Assembly: GCA_002104945.1 (NCBI GenBank)
Contig: MCFH01000045.1
Coordinates: forward strand, 310,001 to 374,000
Direction: 5' to 3'
DNA from: Piromyces finnis
Lineage: Eukaryota; Neocallimastigomycota; Neocallimastigomycetes; Neocallimastigales; Neocallimastigaceae
DNA length: 64,000 nucleotides
In this document: positions 34,171-45,757 of the stretch, in pieces
How the letters are laid out: every line of letters begins with the position of its first letter
How positions within the stretch are numbered: position 1 is the stretch's first letter
Made by a program: the position numbers and the translations under genes
Notes under the pieces: model-generated
Seen by the model: the letters and a program-made list of their open reading frames with translations, nothing else
Told to the model about the DNA's origin: nothing
The model's database searches: none

Positions 34171-37100
34171 TATGATTATTAAAAATCTAAAATTATGTAT
34201 TTTAAAAAAATAAAATAAAATTGGAAATTATAAATAATAATAAAAATAAAATAATTTATATTAACAATTTGTAAAATATATATATATTAATATATATTAA
34301 TAGAAAATTAACTAACCTTTATATAAATATTACTTATTATTGCTTTTTCTAATTTACTTAATTTCCCTATAAAACACTAATAAGTTTTTCAAAGTGTTAA
34401 AAAAAAACTAAATAAATTTTAAAATAATTTTCTCTTATTATTTAATAAATTGTAATTCATAAAAATTATTGGTTAAGATTACCAATATAATCATTAATAT
34501 ATGATAATATATTGTATAATAATTAATACAATTGTTGCACTTTGCGGTCCAAAAAATTTTTTTTTTAATTCTTCTATATTAATAAATAAATAAATAAATA
34601 AATAAATATATAAATAAATAGATAAATAAATAGATAAATAAATAGATAAATAAACAAATATATATAAATATATTAATTATTATAACTTTTATATTTTTAA
34701 CTAAAGTCAAAAAGCAAATGATTTTATAAAATTAATGAGAAACAACAAAAGAACATTCAACAATACATAATCATTTTTCTTTTCTTATAAAACTAAACTT
34801 TTTTTTTTTTTTTTCATTTATATCTATACTAATTTTTAATTCAAATAGAAAAAATTAATATTTAAAAATTTAATGAGAAATTTTAAATATTATCATCACC
34901 TAATTAAAACATGAATAAAATAGTTATATACTAAAACAAAAATGAACATTTAATATTTTATACAATATAAAGCATCCTTATCTTTAATTTTCACTAAAAA
35001 AATATTAATAAAAAATCATATGTGATAAAATAAAAATAAAACCTCTATTTTTATTATATAAAGTAAAACAATAAGATAAGAAATTATGTTATTATTTAAA
35101 ATATAATATTTCTATTTTTGGTTTATTTAATTTTATTATATTTTATTTTTTTATTTTTATGAACATACTTATTATTATATATTCATAAATACTCTTTATT
35201 CTTTTCTTTTTTTTTAATCGTTTCTTTTAAAAGATACTTACTATTTAAAAGTTGTTACAACATGTTTCAAATGTTAAACATTCAATCAAATTTTTATAAA
35301 TTATAAAATCATTAAATTTAATCTAAAATTCTATTATATTTTAAATAATATTTATAAGAAAGTAAAATAACAAGTAATGAGAAAATGATTATATTAAGTT
35401 GTATTACTACTCTTATGAGTAACTTCATAATTTATAAAGTTAATTATGGTATTAACTATTACAATATTTAATACTATATAATTTATTTTTTATAGTAAGA
35501 TAGAAGTTTTATATATTAAATCATTTTCATATTATAATCATATATAATAATTATTATAATTCATAGTAAGGAATAAACTGTAAATATTTTAAAAATCATA
35601 AATGTAAATATATAATTATGAAAAAATATTGTTAATTAAATATAAAATGTTAATATTAATATTAAAAATTTGATATATTTCTCAAGTTTTAAATGGATCA
35701 TCCATAAATTAATAATAAAAACTATAGATAATATAAATTTATTTAAATCATTTAATCTTTTTTTTTTCTTTCTTTCTTTCTTTCTTTTTAATAATGGGTA
35801 TATTTAATGTTAACAATAATAAAATTATAATTTTATGACATAAATAATTTTTATTAAACTTCTCTTTTTTCTTATTGTTTCTAAATTATTATATTCATCT
35901 ATAATCAAAAAATAAAGTTATAATAGTTGAATTGCATTATATAAATCAATAATTTTAAATTTTAAATTTATATCAAGATTTTAAAATAAAAATAAAAAAG
36001 TTTATAAATGTCTATATAATAATTTAAAATAAAAGTATACTTAATAATTAATATATTATTGTTAATAACAGATAGATATAATGTATAATTTCAATTTTAT
36101 ATATATAAAATGTGTATGATTTTAATAGTACTTTTTTATCTATAATATTCTAATACTATTAAAATATGTATAAATATTTTTTCCAATTATTTATAAATAT
36201 GATATTTTTTCATATTAATATTGATCAAAACCTTTGGTATATTTTTGCTCAATAGTATAATTTCAGTAATTTCACAAAAATGTATGTATTTATAATAATT
36301 AGCTGTATTTATTATTAATTTTTTTTAATAAACTTTCTTAATGCAAACAGTTATTTTTTTTTATAACCTTAACAAAAAAAAAACTAAATTTATTATTGTT
36401 ATCTTTTTTTTTTTTTTCTTTTAATTATTTATTTACATATATAATATAATAAAAATTAAAAAAAAATGTTTACACTTTAAATTTAAACTATATTATATAA
36501 TATAGTTATTTAATATATTAAAGAATCAAGTTTAAGGTTTTAAAGTTAATTAGTTTTTAGCGAAATAGGATCAATAAAAACAAAAACAAAACAAAACAAA
36601 ACAAAAAAATAATAAATACTACATATATTAAATATAATCTTAATTATATTAATATACTAATTCAAGTAAAATAATTATATATATTTTTTATCCATTATTG
36701 ATTTATTTATTTATTTATTTATTGAATCTTTTTTTTTTTTTTTTTTTCATAATTTTGATTATTTTAAACTAATAGAAATCTCAAAATCTTATTTTATATT
36801 AATTATAATCATACTTGTTATTCAAATAATTTATTTACTTTTTTCACATTTTTAATTTTGATTTCATTTTCTTTTCTTTTTCTTTTTGTATTTCATCATT
36901 ATTCTTTTGTTAACTTTAAGAATTTTTATTTTCACAGTTACTTTTATTTTTATATTTTATTTGGTTATTCATTATATATTTATAATAAAATAACTTATTC
37001 ATTTATTAACAAAAAATTCAGTAATTTTTATATTACATCATAATCATTACTAGTTATTTTCATATATAATAATATTAATAATATTAATATTGAATAACTT

Positions 37101-37462
37101 CCTAATATATTTTATTATAGAAATTATTGATTAAATTTCGAGTAGTAAATTTTATATTAGGAATCATTAATAAAATCATATAATAATAAATATATCAGGA
37201 TAATATAATATATTATCATTAAAGATTCTATCTATAAAAAAATTCTCATTTAAAGAAATAATAAAAACAAATTTAAAACAGGGATTTTAATATTTGTTTT
37301 ATATCTTAATTTCATTCATTTAATATTAATCTCCTCAATCTAATTTAAAGAAATATATCTCTATATTAAATTTAATACTATTATTTACATAAATTGTTTA
37401 AAAATATATACTGTAACTAACAATAACAAAAAGATATAACATAAAAGCAAAACCATTAAAAA
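34171..37462. other. 3.3-kb divergent intergenic region
   Basis: The longest gene-free stretch in the window, lying between divergent gene starts. It carries an (AAAT)n/(GATA) array at about 34580-34659, TTTC and TTTA repeats (35760-35790, 36704-36722) and long AT palindromes. A small GC-richer patch at about 34537-34551 has no identifiable role. No gene seen. Confidence 0.5.
34580..34659. repeat. (AAAT)n array with GATA units
   Basis: About 80 bp of AAAT units with periodic TAGA/GATA variants. It is the reverse-complement class of the TTTA/TCTA array at 28861-29018, so the same repeat type occurs at several loci. Confidence 0.85.
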
Positions 37463-39391
37463 ATGAACTTTTCTTTATACCCTGATATTTTACCATCTCA
37501 TGCTAAAAACTCGTTTCAAAAAGAATATTTTATTAATGAGGAAATTAATAATGATATATTAGCAAAAGTAAGTTTTTTTTTTTTCGGTTATGATATATTT
37601 ATTATATTATTAAATTGTTCCATTTATTCAATATAAATTATATATTTTTATCAATAAAATTATTCAGTCAAAGGTTAATATAAAAGAAGATATGTACATT
37701 GACGATCCAACTGAAAAAGTCATTATGAAACGTTTTATATCAGCCGTCACAAAAAATATCAAAAAACCATCCAAAGATAATATTAATTTAATTGAAGCAT
37801 ATCCATCAATTGAAGAAAATATTGTTAAAGCTGCATCTATATTATTTTTTTCTATTGGACATTCTTCCCTTCTTCATAGCAAACAGACTTTTGATGAAAA
37901 AGTTCAAGATAATAAATCAGATGATTTAAGTTACGATGATGGAAGCGATAGCGATAGTAGTTGTAATAGTGAAACGGATTACTATTATTGTGGCTATTAT
38001 CCAATGCGCCATAGAATAAAAAGACAAAAACCAAAATGTGAAAAAATTGATAAAGTCTTTAAAAGAGTTATAAGTAATAATTGTACTACCAGAAGACAAA
38101 CTTTAAATTTTGATTACTATGAGAATTTAAAAAATAATAATGATCCTTTAAGTTGTATTAAAAATGAATTCTTTAATGAAAGTAATATAAAAGGAAATGA
38201 TATGAAAATGGTAAAAATATTTATTTACAATTAAAAAATAATTTTTATTTATTAATTATTATAGCAATTATTAATTAATATTTTTGTTATAAATAATAAT
38301 AAATGAAAAAAAAAAAAAAAAAAGATGAATAATTATAATGATAATATAAAAATTAATGATATGGATAATGATGAAATTATGGACGATTCCAATCCATCAA
38401 GAAAAAAGAAAAGAAATATTAAAAGAAAAAGAGATATAAATGATACGAATAATAACAATGATAACTTACTAAATAAAAATAATATTTTTAAGAGTACTCT
38501 TGTCTTTTCCAATCAAACTTCAAATAATTTTGCTTCAGCATATAATATTTCTAATATTAATAATATATCAAGTGTTAATAATAATTTTAATAATGAATTA
38601 ATAATACCAAAAGATTTGAATAATATGAATAATTCAGAATTTTCATCGATGTCATATAGAAAAATAAAATGTAAAACAGATAATACGAATAATTCAACAA
38701 CATCTGTTTTAGTAAATTCAAATATAAAAGGTATGTAATAATATAAATTTTATTATATATTAAATATAAAAAAATAAATAAATAAATAAAAATACATTCT
38801 AAAAATTATTAATCTTAATTATTTTATATATTTTTTGGAATAAAATAATTTTCATATAAAGATAAAATCTCTACTAAAAGTAGTAGTAAAAGCTCCATCA
38901 GTAATAGTTCTTCATCAAATTCGAAATCTTCAAAATCAAATATTAAAAGTAAAGCCGATAAAGTAACGTCACATGATTTGATTAATGGTATTCGATTTTT
39001 TCATCTTCAACCATCTAATGACCCAAATGCAAGAAAATATCTTTGTTCATTTCCAGGATGTACTTCAGCATTCCAAAGAAAATATAATTGTAGATCTCAT
39101 TATTCAAGTGTTCATCTTCAGCTTCGACCATATCATTGTGATTGTGGTATAAACTTTACAAGAAAGTATGATTTATATCGTCATGATTCTATGGTTCATA
39201 GAAGAGGTCCAATGGTAAAAAATTTTAATAATAAAAATAAAAATTCTAATGGAAAAGGAAATAAGAATAGTAAAAATACCAACAATAAAAATAATAATAA
39301 TAATAATAAAAGAATTTTAAATCCAGAACAAAATGATAATATATCATCTTCAATGTCAATTGTTCAGAAATGGAATCAAATACCCCAATAA
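37463..39391 (+). CDS. C2H2 zinc-finger protein, Swi5/Ace2-like fingers
   Basis: Four exons, 37463-37567, 37668-38210, 38325-38730 and 38862-39391, give 1584 nt and 527 residues. The N-terminal 350 residues are Asn/Ser/Asp-rich with basic patches (SRKKKRNIKRKRD) and no known domain. Two adjacent fingers lie at about residues 410-470. The first, C-x4-C-x12-H-x4-H (LCSFPGCTSAFQRKYNCRSH), closely resembles finger 1 of fungal Swi5/Ace2. The second has only one residue between its cysteines (CDC), then x12-H-x4-H. The tail is Asn/Lys-rich. It is a likely sequence-specific transcription factor in the nucleus. Target genes cannot be inferred. The N-terminal exons are joined on phase and composition only, so they are less certain than the finger exon. 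Confidence 0.8.
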
Positions 39392-39839
39392 AATAAATTG
39401 TAATTTATACATGAATTCATATTTATTTAATAACAATAATAATATAAAAAATATAGATAAATTATTAAAGGTAGTACTTTTTTTAAATATATATATATAT
39501 TTATTGAGATATAATAAATATATAATTTAATATATAATTAAATTGAATTAAATATCATTAGTAAAACAATAATATAGATTAATAGAAGAAAAGGTTTTTA
39601 GTTAAAACTACCATTTTTATTTTTTCATTTTTTTAATATTTTTATTTATAATTATAAGTATTTATTAAAATTTATTTATATTAAAAATACATTATATAAA
39701 CTTTTTAAGTTAAATAAAAATGTATATTTAATATTATAAAACACAACATTAATAATAATAAAACAAATTAAAATATATATCTATATATATAATCCTCAAC
39801 TATTAAAAGCTCTTTTTATGCTTTATATTAAAACAATAA

Positions 39840-39870
<31 letters not shown>

Positions 39871-40502
39871 AAATCCAATATAAAAAATAAAATACAAACA
39901 TATCTAATAACACCTAATATTTTCTTTAAATTTATTATCATCTTAGTGTTATACTTTGATTTTTCTTAATGGTTTTTCATTTTTCTAAATAAAAGTTTTT
40001 AATGCTTTAACAACACTTTTTATTAATGAATTTTCTCCAAATTTTAACACCTTCATATTTATTTATACATCCAATCTAATATATATCTATTAAATGAAAT
40101 CCAAAATTTTTAACTTTCCATGATCAATTCTTTTCTTTCATCAATAAGTTAAATTATAGTTTAAAGCATCACATTTAAGACTAAAATTAATAAAAAGATA
40201 ATTCAAGCTTTCCAACTTTTTTGAATTATTCTTTATTGAATAACCTTTACTATCTCTAATATTTATTAAATATATTATTTTATTTACTTTATCTTTAATA
40301 ACAAAAAATAATTATGAAGGTATACTAATTAATATAATTATTCAATAATATATATTATTAATATTTTTATTAAATATTTTTGTTACTTTATTGTTTATCT
40401 ATTTTATAAATATATTTTATCTCTTTCTAAATTTTTTATTTTAAATAAATAAATTATTAATATATATATATATATATATTTTTTATTTCTTTTTATTTGT
40501 AA

Positions 40503-40542
<40 letters not shown>

Positions 40543-40829
40543 GATGTTATTGTTTAATTTTGTTTTATTTTTAATTTATTTTTTATTGTTATTTTTAATT
40601 AACTCTACCACTTTCAATATAATTATTAACATTTTTTTGAAAGAAAAAAATCATTAATAATTAAAAGATTCTTGCTTTCTTATTTTTTTTAAAAAAAAAA
40701 AACCAATTTTATATATTAATTTTAGGTTTTTTTAACTTAAAATTAATTAAAAAATTTTTATTTTTATTTTATAAAAATGATTATTTTTTATCATTATTAT
40801 ATTGCTAACTATACTTCTGAATTAATCAT
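39392..40829. other. Convergent intergenic region
   Basis: AT-rich, with (TTTA)n near 39842-39863 and (TTA)n near 40509-40541. No gene seen. Confidence 0.5.
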
Positions 40830-42222
40830 TTAGAGCTTTGATTGAGCAACAAAGTTAACACCCTTTTCAATGTTAGCCTTAAGTTGTGGAATACATTCGT
40901 TGTAAAGGTTTTGTTCGAATTCAGATAATTTACCAAGTGGAATGAATTCTTCAATACCGTTCTTGTTGATCTTTAAGGAAGAAGAGAAGAACTTGACACC
41001 ATCAGCCTTAGCGATTGGGCTTTCGACGTAAGAGCAAGCTGTAACAGTCTTACCTAAGACAATAGCGTTTAAAAGCTTGTCAACGAAGAAGGCACCAGCG
41101 TAAGCCATAGAAAGAGTAGCGGAACCCTTACCATTCTTAGCCTTAACAACTATTATTAATAATAAAATATATATATGATTATTATTTATTCAATATTTTT
41201 ATATAAATAACGTTCTTTCTTAAAATATGTTTACCTTCATCACCACCAAATTGAATGTGTTGAGTAAGACTCTTGATTTGAGATTCAGTGAAGTTAGTTC
41301 CTTGAATCTATTTTAAGTTTAAAAGCATTAATAGATATTCTTATTTTATTCATTAAAGAAAATTATTTAATTTACTTACTTGAGAAAGAAGTGGAATGAT
41401 AGTAGTACCAGAGTGACCACCAATAACAGTAATGTCAGTCTTGTTAACATCAAGACCCTTGCATTCAGAAACGAAAGTGTTAGCACGAATAACATCTAAA
41501 GTAGTAACACCGAATAACCTTTTTAAATCAATATAAAAATATATTTAGTATCTTAACAATTTTTATTTCATTGTTATAACCCTTTTTTATTAAAAATTTA
41601 TATATATTATTCATACTTCTTTGGATTGTAGCAACCGTAGGTCTTGAAAACTTCAGCACAAATTGGGACAGTAGAGTTAACTGGGTTGGAGATAACACAA
41701 GTGAAAGCCTTTGGACAGTTCCTAATATATTTATTATTAATATTTAATTCATTTTAAATATATTTTTATTTGTTTAATACATACTTAGCAATAGCAGTAG
41801 CAAGACCCTTAATAATACCAGCATTGATCTTGAAAAGATCATCACGAGTCATACCTGGCTTACGTGGAACACCAGCTGGAATGACAACAATATCACAACC
41901 AGTAAGAGCATTGTCGAGTTCCTTAACACCGTTGAAACCGGTAACCTTAGCCTTAGTGTTAATGTGACTTAAATCAGTGGCAACACCTGGAGCATTAACA
42001 ATATCGTATAAAGCAAGTTCATCAACGAGTGGGTGGTTCTTAAGAATAAGAGAAATGGATTGACCAATACCACCAGCAGCACTGTTATATAATTTTAATT
42101 TTATAAAATTCAATATTCAAATTTATTTAAAATTAAATATTTTTAGAAAATTTGTCAATTTTATATATTAAATATTTTTTTTAAATGAATCTAAATTCTT
42201 ACCCAAGAACAGCGACCTTAAC
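40830..42222 (-). CDS. NAD-dependent malate dehydrogenase (start exon not resolved)
   Basis: Six resolved exons: 42203-42222, 41785-42081, 41617-41721, 41380-41518, 41235-41307 and 40830-41149, 954 nt coding for 317 residues. The first reads VKVAVLG and phase 0 requires one upstream codon, presumably Met alone. It is of the mitochondrial/bacterial MDH type: GAAGGIGQS nucleotide-binding loop, [14 protein letters not shown] with the substrate arginines, [12 protein letters not shown], and the catalytic His in GGHSGTT. It interconverts malate and oxaloacetate. I see no N-terminal targeting extension, which fits a cytosolic enzyme; in anaerobic fungi, cytosolic MDH feeds malate to hydrogenosomes (general knowledge). 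Codons are distinctly GC-richer than in neighbouring genes, which suggests high expression. Confidence 0.9.
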
Positions 42223-43293
42223 CTTTTTTTTTTAATTTTTATTAATTTTATTATTATTATAATATATAAATAGGTTATTAAATTATTAAATATTAATTTA
42301 TTTAATTAAATTTTAGGGTTTTAAAACTTTTTTCCAGTTTTGTATTTATATATTTTATAAATTTGTTAAAATTTTTAAACTATTTTTTTTATCTTCTTAA
42401 AAATTTAATGTTGAATAAAAAAAAGAGATATTAATATTTAAATAATCCTTTTCTTTTTATCTCTAAATATATACTTTGGTATAAAGCTTTTTGTTAATTT
42501 ATTACTTTATAAACTTTACTTTATAAACTTTATCTCATTTCACTTTTAATTAACATTTAATTTTTACCAATATTATTATTATTATTACTATTGCTATTAT
42601 TATTATATTAAACATTTCATTTTTAATTATTTGTAAATTAATATTAATATATTTTTTAATTTCGAACCCACCATTTTTGTTAATTTTTTTTATAATTTTT
42701 AAATCTAAAAAATAAAAAGTGATTTCAAAAATATCTTGACTATTTTTTTGCTTTTATAAATTTCAACGTTTGTATCATTGATTTTAATTGATATAATATA
42801 TTTTAATATATTTTAATATATTATTAATTTTAAATAATGATAGGTTAAGAAAAAAAAAGTTATTTGATAAAAATATAATTCTTATTGGCTAAATGAAATT
42901 TTTACATAGATTACAATATTTTTGGTTTCAATGTATAAATTTACCATAGTAATACATTCATACATTTAACGTACAATTATAATAAAATATGTTACATTAA
43001 TCATAATGTTTAATATAATAATTATAAAGCTATTTTAATTTGAAATGGTATATACATCCTACCAAAATTTAAAAATAATTAAAATTAAAAAATAACTAAA
43101 TATATTTACAAAATTTATTTTGACATTATTAAAGGTTTTATCCTTATTTTTTTTTTTTTTTAAAAAAAAAAAAACTAATAAAAACATAATAAATCAAAAA
43201 ATATATATTATTTAAATAAATAAGATTTAAAATAATATTTTTATTGTATAAAATAATAAAAAACTTAATGAATATTTAATTAAATATAGAAAA
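42223..43293. other. Divergent region between MDH and RagA, including the probable MDH first intron
   Basis: AT-rich, no other gene visible. If the MDH start codon is at 42947, the two divergent start codons are about 350 bp apart and would share a promoter region. Confidence 0.45.
42945..42947 (-). other. Candidate single-codon start exon (ATG) of malate dehydrogenase
   Basis: On the minus strand ATG is followed directly by GTAAAT, a good donor, and splicing to the acceptor before 42222 would give M-VKVAVLG with an intron of about 720 nt. A rival ATG followed by GTGGGT lies at 42672-42674. An in-frame stop just upstream of 42222 rules out simple read-through. Confidence 0.35.
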
Positions 43294-45015
43294 ATGAAAA
43301 AGAAGGTATTTCAGAAGCAAAGCTTATTAATATTTTATAATTTTAAAAAATAGTTAAGCTGAAATAATTTTATTATGTTTTGAAATAATTAATAAAGGTT
43401 TTATTAATGGGTAAGAGTGGCTCTGGAAAAGTAAATATTAATAAAAGTATATTTTTCGAAATTGATATATTTATTAATTAAATGAATTTATTATATACAA
43501 AATGATATTAGACTTCCATGAGATCCATTATTTTTGCAAATTATATTGCAAGAGATACTAGAAGACTTGGCGCAACAAGTAATAAATTGATTTTTCCAAA
43601 AAAATAAAAAATAAAATATTTCAAAAAAACTATAATTTAATAAAAATGAAATTTTTTATTCATTTAAAAAAAAAGTTGATGTTGAACATTCACACGTAAG
43701 ATTCCTTGGAAATTTAGTTTTAAATTTATGGGATTGTGGAGGGTATTATATTAATTTTTAATTATATATATTCAATATATATTTGTTATTAAATAATAAT
43801 TTTATATATAAAAAAGTATAAAATTTTATTATAAATAATTTAAAAATTACATATGCTAATTTAAATAATTATAATAATAATAATAATAATGAAATATAAA
43901 TTTTATATTTTTTAATACATATAATAGTCAAGAAGCTTTTATGGAGAACTATATAGCTAGTCAAAGAAATCATATATTTAGAGATGTTGAAGTTATGATT
44001 TATGTTTTTGATGTAGAAAGTCGAGAATTTGATAAAGATATGCATTATTATCAATCATGTCTAGAGGCAATTTTACAAAATTCAAAAGATGCTAAAATAT
44101 TTTGTTTAATTCATAAAATGGATCTTGTTCAGGAAGAACAACGAGAATTAGTATGTACATTTTTGAATTAATTAGTTTTTTATATTTTCATTTAATTGAT
44201 TATTTATTTTTATATTTAATATAAAAAAATAAAAAAAAATCAAAGATTTTTAAAGAAAGAGAAATAGAATTAAAACAAAGATCATTGCCGTTAGAAATAA
44301 CATGTTTTAAAACCTCTATATGGGATGAAACATTATATATGGTAAGTTATTTTATATAAAGAAGATACAAAGTATATATAAAAATAGTATTTTTATATCT
44401 TGAATAATATTATTTATATAATTTAAAAAGGCATGGTCAAGTATTATATATTCATTAATACCGAACGTTAGAATGCTTGAAAATAGTTTACAAAATTTCT
44501 GTAGTATTTGTGAAGCAGATGAAGTAGTATTATTCGAAAGAGCTACTTTCTTAGTTATATCGCATTCAACTAAGAAACCGCATCATGATATTCATCGTTT
44601 TGAAAAAATATCAAATATCATTAAGCAGTTTAAACTAAGTTGCAGGTAAACAAAATAATAAAATCAGTATAGTTAAGCGTAATTTTATTTTACTAGAATA
44701 GAATAATAATTTTAATGCTTAAACATATATAATTTTTATTTTAAGTAAATCACAAACTTTATTCCAGTCAATGGAAGTAAAAAATTCAAATTTCACTGCA
44801 TTCATTGATGTTTTAACACCAAATACATATATTATGGTTATTATGTCAGATCCTACAATTCGTATGTCTAATTTATTTAAAAATAATATAATATAAAAAT
44901 GGAAATATAGTAATAAATATTTATTATATTATATAATAGAATCTGCAGCTACTGCAATAAATATTAATGTTGCAAGAAAGCATTTTGAAAAAATTGAGAA
45001 AATGGCATCTTTTCG

Positions 45016-45019
<4 letters not shown>
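43294..45019 (+). CDS. Rag GTPase, RagA/Gtr1 orthologue
   Basis: Nine exons, 43294-43305, 43398-43430, 43512-43578, 43676-43742, 43928-44150, 44246-44341, 44431-44645, 44746-44861 and 44940-45019, give 909 nt and 302 residues. Identity to animal RagA is obvious throughout: [11 protein letters not shown] (P-loop), [75 protein letters not shown] for guanine specificity, [13 protein letters not shown], and the C-terminal roadblock-type domain with [11 protein letters not shown] and [17 protein letters not shown]. RagA/Gtr1 pairs with RagC/Gtr2 on the vacuole or lysosome to signal amino-acid sufficiency to TORC1. The first exon is only four codons (MKKK). No lipidation signal is present, as expected for Rags. 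Confidence 0.95.
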
Positions 45020-45047
<28 letters not shown>

Positions 45048-45352
45048 AAGAAAAAAAAAAAAGGTACAATTAAATATTCAAGAAAAATTAAATTAATTGT
45101 AAAACAATAACATAATAAAATATTTAATAAAAACAAAATTGGAAATTAACAATAATTTAATAATTATTAAACTATTTTTAATATGTAATTTAAAAAGTTA
45201 AACATATTATCTTTATATCTTTTGAAATATGTACATAAGAAATTTCATTTAATAAAATACAATTAAAGACAAATTTTTTATCAATATTTCATAAATAAAA
45301 GAAATTTATCTTTGTTTCATTTTATACTTTGGTCACTATATCATAAATATGA

Positions 45353-45386
<34 letters not shown>

Positions 45387-45757
45387 TTGACAATTAACAA
45401 AAAAAATTTTTTATTAAATTATTGATAATTTATATATATATATTTAAAGTTCATTAACTTTATTTGTAGTTTGAATCAAATAATAATAATCAAAAAAAAA
45501 AAAAAAAAAAAAAGAAAGAAAAAAATGTATATATATATTATTTTTGATATTACTTTTCATTATAACCCTAAATTTACATTTGTTTAGCTGTGATCATATT
45601 ATTTCTTGTTTCTAACCAGATTTACTGAATAGTATTTATGATATTTAACCTAATTTACTCCTTAAAATCATATTCATTGTATTATTTATGAAAAGCACTG
45701 AATAATATAGTTTATAATAAAAATTCATTTTATTGGTTAATAATTAATTGTTAAGAA
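45020..45757. other. Convergent intergenic region with poly(A) and TAA tracts
   Basis: A run of A starts inside the RagA stop codon and continues, with few interruptions, to about 45062. (TAA)n occurs at about 45356-45384, and a second A run at about 45493-45513. No gene seen. Confidence 0.55.

Noticed and set aside
36858-37043. Phe/Tyr-rich 61-codon frame
   Set aside because: Low-complexity translation of AT-only DNA with no splice partners or similarity.
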